55,582 nt of DNA from an uncultured Acetatifactor sp. (lineage in GTDB: Bacteria > Bacillota > Clostridia > Lachnospirales > Lachnospiraceae), in NCBI GenBank assembly GCA_910588225.1, contig CAJUQT010000026.1, forward strand, positions 1-55,582. The letters run 5' to 3'. Below, piece after piece: positions 52,488 to 55,582 of this stretch. Each line of letters opens with the position of its first letter. Position 1 is the first letter of the stretch. Under the pieces are notes generated by a model. The model saw only the letters and a program-made list of their open reading frames with translations. It was not told where the DNA came from and ran no database searches. A program made the position numbers and the translations under genes.

Positions 52488-54116
52488 TTAATTTTTCAAT
52501 GTTTCCACGCTTTTGTCCTGAAACTTAAAGACAACCTCAACCCGGTTGCCGCCATATACATAAACCGCATCTACAAGCTGTCTGACAACCTCTTTTGTAA
52601 GGTCTGTTAGATTTTCTTTTCCTTTTAACAAGTTTAACAAATCAGACTTTTCATCCGGTACTGCTGTTTCTTTTGAATGGCAAGCCCTAAGTTCTGCTTC
52701 ATATATTTCTATCTGCTTATTGTTATTTTCTTTTTTCTGTAAAAAACAGTCAGCATCAATCTCACCTTTTGCATAGCTTTCATACAGTGAAAAATTGCTA
52801 TCTGTAAGTTTTTGAATCTGTTCCTGAAGCTGCTCCTTTTGCTCCTGATCCGCCTTGACACGCTCCTGGAACTGATTGTTATATAAATCCTGTAACCTTC
52901 CCATTTCCCCTGCCAGCATTGCCTGATTCCTGATTGCTGACAAAACAACTGCTATGAGTTCCGTTTCCTTGACATTCTCCGGGCAACATCCCTCCTGCTT
53001 CGTTTCATAGTAATATCTGCAATAATAAGACGCATTTAATCTGCTTCGACGCTGCATATTGTGTCTGCATCCACCGCACTTTACCAATCCCTTAACAGGC
53101 GAATCCGCACTTCCCCTTTTTCTCTTTTCTCCCTCACAATATACCGTCTTATCTAAATTTTCTCGATCTGCCAGTTTTTTTATGCTGCTTGTCCGGGCAT
53201 CCATGCTGTTCACATATTCAAATAATTCCTTTGATATGATTGGTTCATGTGTGCCTTCGCAGACTTCCCATTCATCTTTCGACAGGCATTTCGTTCTTCT
53301 TGAACCGACCTCAATAGTTTCCTTTTTGTGAAAAACTGTATTTCCCACATATATCTCATTTTTCAAAATTCTTCCTATGATAGAGCCATTCCACACCTTT
53401 TTTTCGCCCTGATATTTCCATTGGTAGGTGCTGCCGCTTTTCACTGCATAGATTTGTGGCGTAGGAATATCTTTCTGGTTTAAATACCTCGCCACCTCCG
53501 CCTTAATTCCACATTCTGCATACTTCTCAAAAATCATGCGTACAATAGCCGCCGCTTCCTCATCTATTACTATACGGTTATGGTCAGTAGGCGATTTTTT
53601 ATAACCAAACGCCGCAAATGTAGCAAGGTATTTTCCTCTCTTACGCCTTCCCATCAGGTCATTTTTAATTTTAACAGAGTTTTCTTCGCTAAAATAATCA
53701 TACATCAGATTCTCAAACGCAACATCCATATCTGGTGTCGTTCCTTTATAGTCTTTGCTGTCAAAGCTGTTATTGACAGCGATAAATCGAACATCCAATA
53801 ATGGAAATATCTTTTCAATGTAATTACCGACTTCAATATGGTTTCTTCCAAAGCGTGAGAAGTCCTTCACAATGATAATGGACACTTTACCGGATTTTAC
53901 ATCTTCCAATAGTTCCTGAACCCCCGGTCTTTCAAAATTTTTACCGCTGAATCCGTCATCTATGTATTCCTTTATCTCAAAACCCGCAAATTCCGGTTTT
54001 TGCTCCACAAACTTGCGTAGAATGAGCCTTTGATTTGTGATACTATTGCTTTCATCAACCATATCACCATCTTCTTTTGACAGCCTTAAATACAGTGCCA
54101 GAATCATAAACAGCAT
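52488..54116 (-). CDS. Large serine recombinase
   Basis: About 542 residues. The resolvase domain has catalytic Ser13 in YLRLSKED and the VKDFSRFGRNHIEVGNYIE motif. It is followed by the Recombinase domain (ATFAAFGYKKSP...), a zinc ribbon (CGGCRHNM...YYCRYY...C) and a long coiled coil (LQDLYNNQFQERVKADQEQ) used for synapsis control. AGGAGG lies 9 nt before the ATG at 54116. It begins 4 bp after the stop of the second recombinase, so the two are co-transcribed and probably act together. Confidence 0.93.
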   Translation of the reverse strand: MLFMILALYLRLSKEDGDMVDESNSITNQRLILRKFVEQKPEFAGFEIKEYIDDGFSGKNFERPGVQELLEDVKSGKVSIIIVKDFSRFGRNHIEVGNYIEKIFPLLDVRFIAVNNSFDSKDYKGTTPDMDVAFENLMYDYFSEENSVKIKNDLMGRRKRGKYLATFAAFGYKKSPTDHNRIVIDEEAAAIVRMIFEKYAECGIKAEVARYLNQKDIPTPQIYAVKSGSTYQWKYQGEKKVWNGSIIGRILKNEIYVGNTVFHKKETIEVGSRRTKCLSKDEWEVCEGTHEPIISKELFEYVNSMDARTSSIKKLADRENLDKTVYCEGEKRKRGSADSPVKGLVKCGGCRHNMQRRSRLNASYYCRYYYETKQEGCCPENVKETELIAVVLSAIRNQAMLAGEMGRLQDLYNNQFQERVKADQEQKEQLQEQIQKLTDSNFSLYESYAKGEIDADCFLQKKENNNKQIEIYEAELRACHSKETAVPDEKSDLLNLLKGKENLTDLTKEVVRQLVDAVYVYGGNRVEVVFKFQDKSVETLKN

Positions 54117-54120
54117 AAAA

Positions 54121-55582
54121 TCACACCTCCTTTTGCATCCAACTATCAAGAACCGAAAAGCAATCCTGATACCTTAACTTTATTTCCACCCGGTTATCAG
54201 TAAAAAGCTCTATTCTGTCAACACAGATTTCTACCATTGTTTCCGTCAATTTCCTTGTATTCTGAAAGCAAAGCCAGTCCGACAATAGTTTTTGCAAAGC
54301 CGCCTGACACTTCTTTATCCCTTTTACCTCTTTAGCACAAACATCCTCCTGTTTCCGACATAGTTCCATTTTCTCATGATAGGTACTTTTATATTGCAGA
54401 AATGCCGCCTGTGAGATACTTCCTTCCGCATAATCTGAATATTTCTGCATATACTCTTGCTCCAATAGGTTCTTTGTACTCACAATCTTTTGTCTTTTCC
54501 ATTCTGTCTGTTTCAGATTTTCTTCAAAGGAATAACGAATATCTTTTTCTATCTTTTTCTTTATCCCTTTTATCAAACTCAAATGCCTGCGTATCGTGCC
54601 ATACAGAATATCACACAGCAAGTCCTCTGCAATCCACCTTGTATCACATAAATCGCAGTGATTTCTATGAGTACTGCACTTAAAAATCTTGTATTGCTCC
54701 TTTACCCCATTGACAGAGCGATAAGCGCCTACCCTGACCATATTTGCCTTACAAGAGCCGCAGAACAGCTTCCCTTGAAATATATTTCTCTCAAATACAA
54801 CCGTTTGGCGTTCACAGGCAGATTCGGTTTTTTTATCCTTTGTCTGACTTAGTATCTTCTGGACAATCTCAAACATCGACTTTTCAATAATCGGTTCATG
54901 GTTATTCTCAATAACAATCTGCTCCTGTTCCGGTACTGGACTTGCCTTTTTCCCCGCAAAAAAGCTCTGCTCTGATTGATGTCTTATAACCCTTCCGATA
55001 TAAACAGGGTTTTCCAGAAGCCGCTTAATTGTAGAACAATGCCATATTTTCAGCTCTTCTTCCGGCTTCCTATATACACTGCCTGTCAAAGCATATTGCT
55101 GTGGTGTATAAACATGGTTATCATACAGCCATCGGCTTATTGCATAATTAGAAATCCCCTCGCCGCACTGTTTAAATATCTCCCGTACAATCGGAGCTGT
55201 CTGCTCACAGATCATATAATTCGTACCACTTCCATTCATCTTATATCCATAAGGAATCGTAGCACTGCGATAGAACATCCCTTTTTCCTGTTTCGTCCGA
55301 AAGGTGCTTCCTACTTTCTTGGAAATATCCCTTGCATACATCTCATGCATAAGGTTTTTAAGAGAAATAAGCAAAAGTTCTCTGCTGCAATCTGCATCAG
55401 CACTATCATACCTGTCAACAATGGATATAAAGCGCACACCTAAGAACGGAAATACCTTCTCAATATAATTGCCGGCTTCTATGTACTCCCTTCCAAACCG
55501 GGATAAATCCTTGACAATCACACAGTCAATGATTCCTGCTTTCATATCTGCTATCATCCGGCTAAATGCCGGACGTGAAAAA
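54121..55582 (-). CDS. Large serine recombinase, N terminus beyond window
   Basis: At least 486 residues; the frame stays open to the window edge (FSRPAFSRMIADMKAG). The catalytic Ser of the first 20-30 residues is not visible, but VKDLSRFGREYIEAGNYIEK and the Recombinase domain (ATIPYGYKMNGSG) are. A zinc ribbon (CGSCKANM...CDLCDTRW) and coiled coil follow. It is related to, but clearly distinct from, its downstream neighbour. Confidence 0.92.
   Translation of the reverse strand, partial: FSRPAFSRMIADMKAGIIDCVIVKDLSRFGREYIEAGNYIEKVFPFLGVRFISIVDRYDSADADCSRELLLISLKNLMHEMYARDISKKVGSTFRTKQEKGMFYRSATIPYGYKMNGSGTNYMICEQTAPIVREIFKQCGEGISNYAISRWLYDNHVYTPQQYALTGSVYRKPEEELKIWHCSTIKRLLENPVYIGRVIRHQSEQSFFAGKKASPVPEQEQIVIENNHEPIIEKSMFEIVQKILSQTKDKKTESACERQTVVFERNIFQGKLFCGSCKANMVRVGAYRSVNGVKEQYKIFKCSTHRNHCDLCDTRWIAEDLLCDILYGTIRRHLSLIKGIKKKIEKDIRYSFEENLKQTEWKRQKIVSTKNLLEQEYMQKYSDYAEGSISQAAFLQYKSTYHEKMELCRKQEDVCAKEVKGIKKCQAALQKLLSDWLCFQNTRKLTETMVEICVDRIELFTDNRVEIKLRYQDCFSVLDSWMQKEV

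Larger units (their letters stand above)
51490..55582. mobile_element. Integrated element with tandem large serine recombinases, left end in spmA
   Basis: SpmA homology stops abruptly at about 51490, next to a run of G. From there to the window edge all genes (Rpn-like nuclease and two large serine recombinases) are element-type and on the minus strand. The recombinases sit at this end, as is common for serine-integrase elements. The other end, cargo and type (ICE, transposon, prophage or skin-like element) are outside the window. Confidence 0.75.

Overview
This window looks like chromosomal DNA of a spore-forming, anaerobic gut Firmicute, most probably a Lachnospiraceae member (Blautia/Eisenbergiella/Clostridium-cluster-XIVa type). 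The basis is strong AGGAGG-type ribosome binding sites, moderate GC, spmAB sporulation genes, several AraC-regulated glycoside-utilisation loci, bacitracin-type ABC/two-component modules, a four-subunit ferredoxin-dependent 2-oxoacid oxidoreductase, and tandem large serine recombinases. No rRNA, tRNA or CRISPR array was found. One T-box leader RNA is proposed.

Layout. 0.1-3.8 kb: response regulator, ABC ATPase, ABC-2 permease and histidine kinase of a peptide-antibiotic sensing/detoxification type. 3.9-6.1 kb: sodium:solute symporter and a small coiled-coil repeat protein. 6.2-11.5 kb: an alpha-galactoside locus (ECF S-component, GH36 alpha-galactosidase, MalG- and MalF-type permeases, AraC regulator). 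Here the MalF gene has lost its 5' end, no binding-protein gene is present and the regulator has an internal deletion, so the uptake system is decaying while the enzyme is intact. 11.7-22.9 kb: a Uma2-family nuclease-like gene, then a minus-strand block with a hybrid sensor kinase, a sugar-type binding lipoprotein without permeases, two membrane-anchored unknowns (one with a catalytically dead C39-like domain), a methyltransferase and a small conserved unknown. 23.0-30.4 kb: complete F1Fo ATP synthase operon whose c subunit carries the Na+-binding signature.

30.8-33.7 kb: GH27 alpha-galactosidase with a small zinc-ribbon protein, and xylulokinase. 33.8-37.6 kb: a gamma-delta-alpha-beta 2-oxoacid:ferredoxin oxidoreductase operon. 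It is preceded by a consensus promoter and a T-box-like leader whose specifier reads AUC (Ile), suggesting branched-chain 2-oxoacid chemistry. 37.6-38.2 kb: a frameshifted pseudogene. 38.3-42.3 kb: AraC regulator divergent from three consecutive Gfo/Idh/MocA oxidoreductases. 42.3-47.1 kb: a second ABC transporter plus two-component system, separated by tandem 39-bp palindromic repeats. 47.3-50.2 kb: GH13 enzyme divergent from an AraC regulator.

50.5-55.6 kb: spmB intact, but spmA broken just before its conserved GLKAMEEL segment. The foreign side of the break carries an Rpn-type nuclease gene and two large serine recombinases, the second running off the window. This is an integrated element inside a sporulation gene. 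It may be a simple insertion, or a skin-like element excised during sporulation. Several dispersed palindromic intergenic repeats (two families) also occur across the window.
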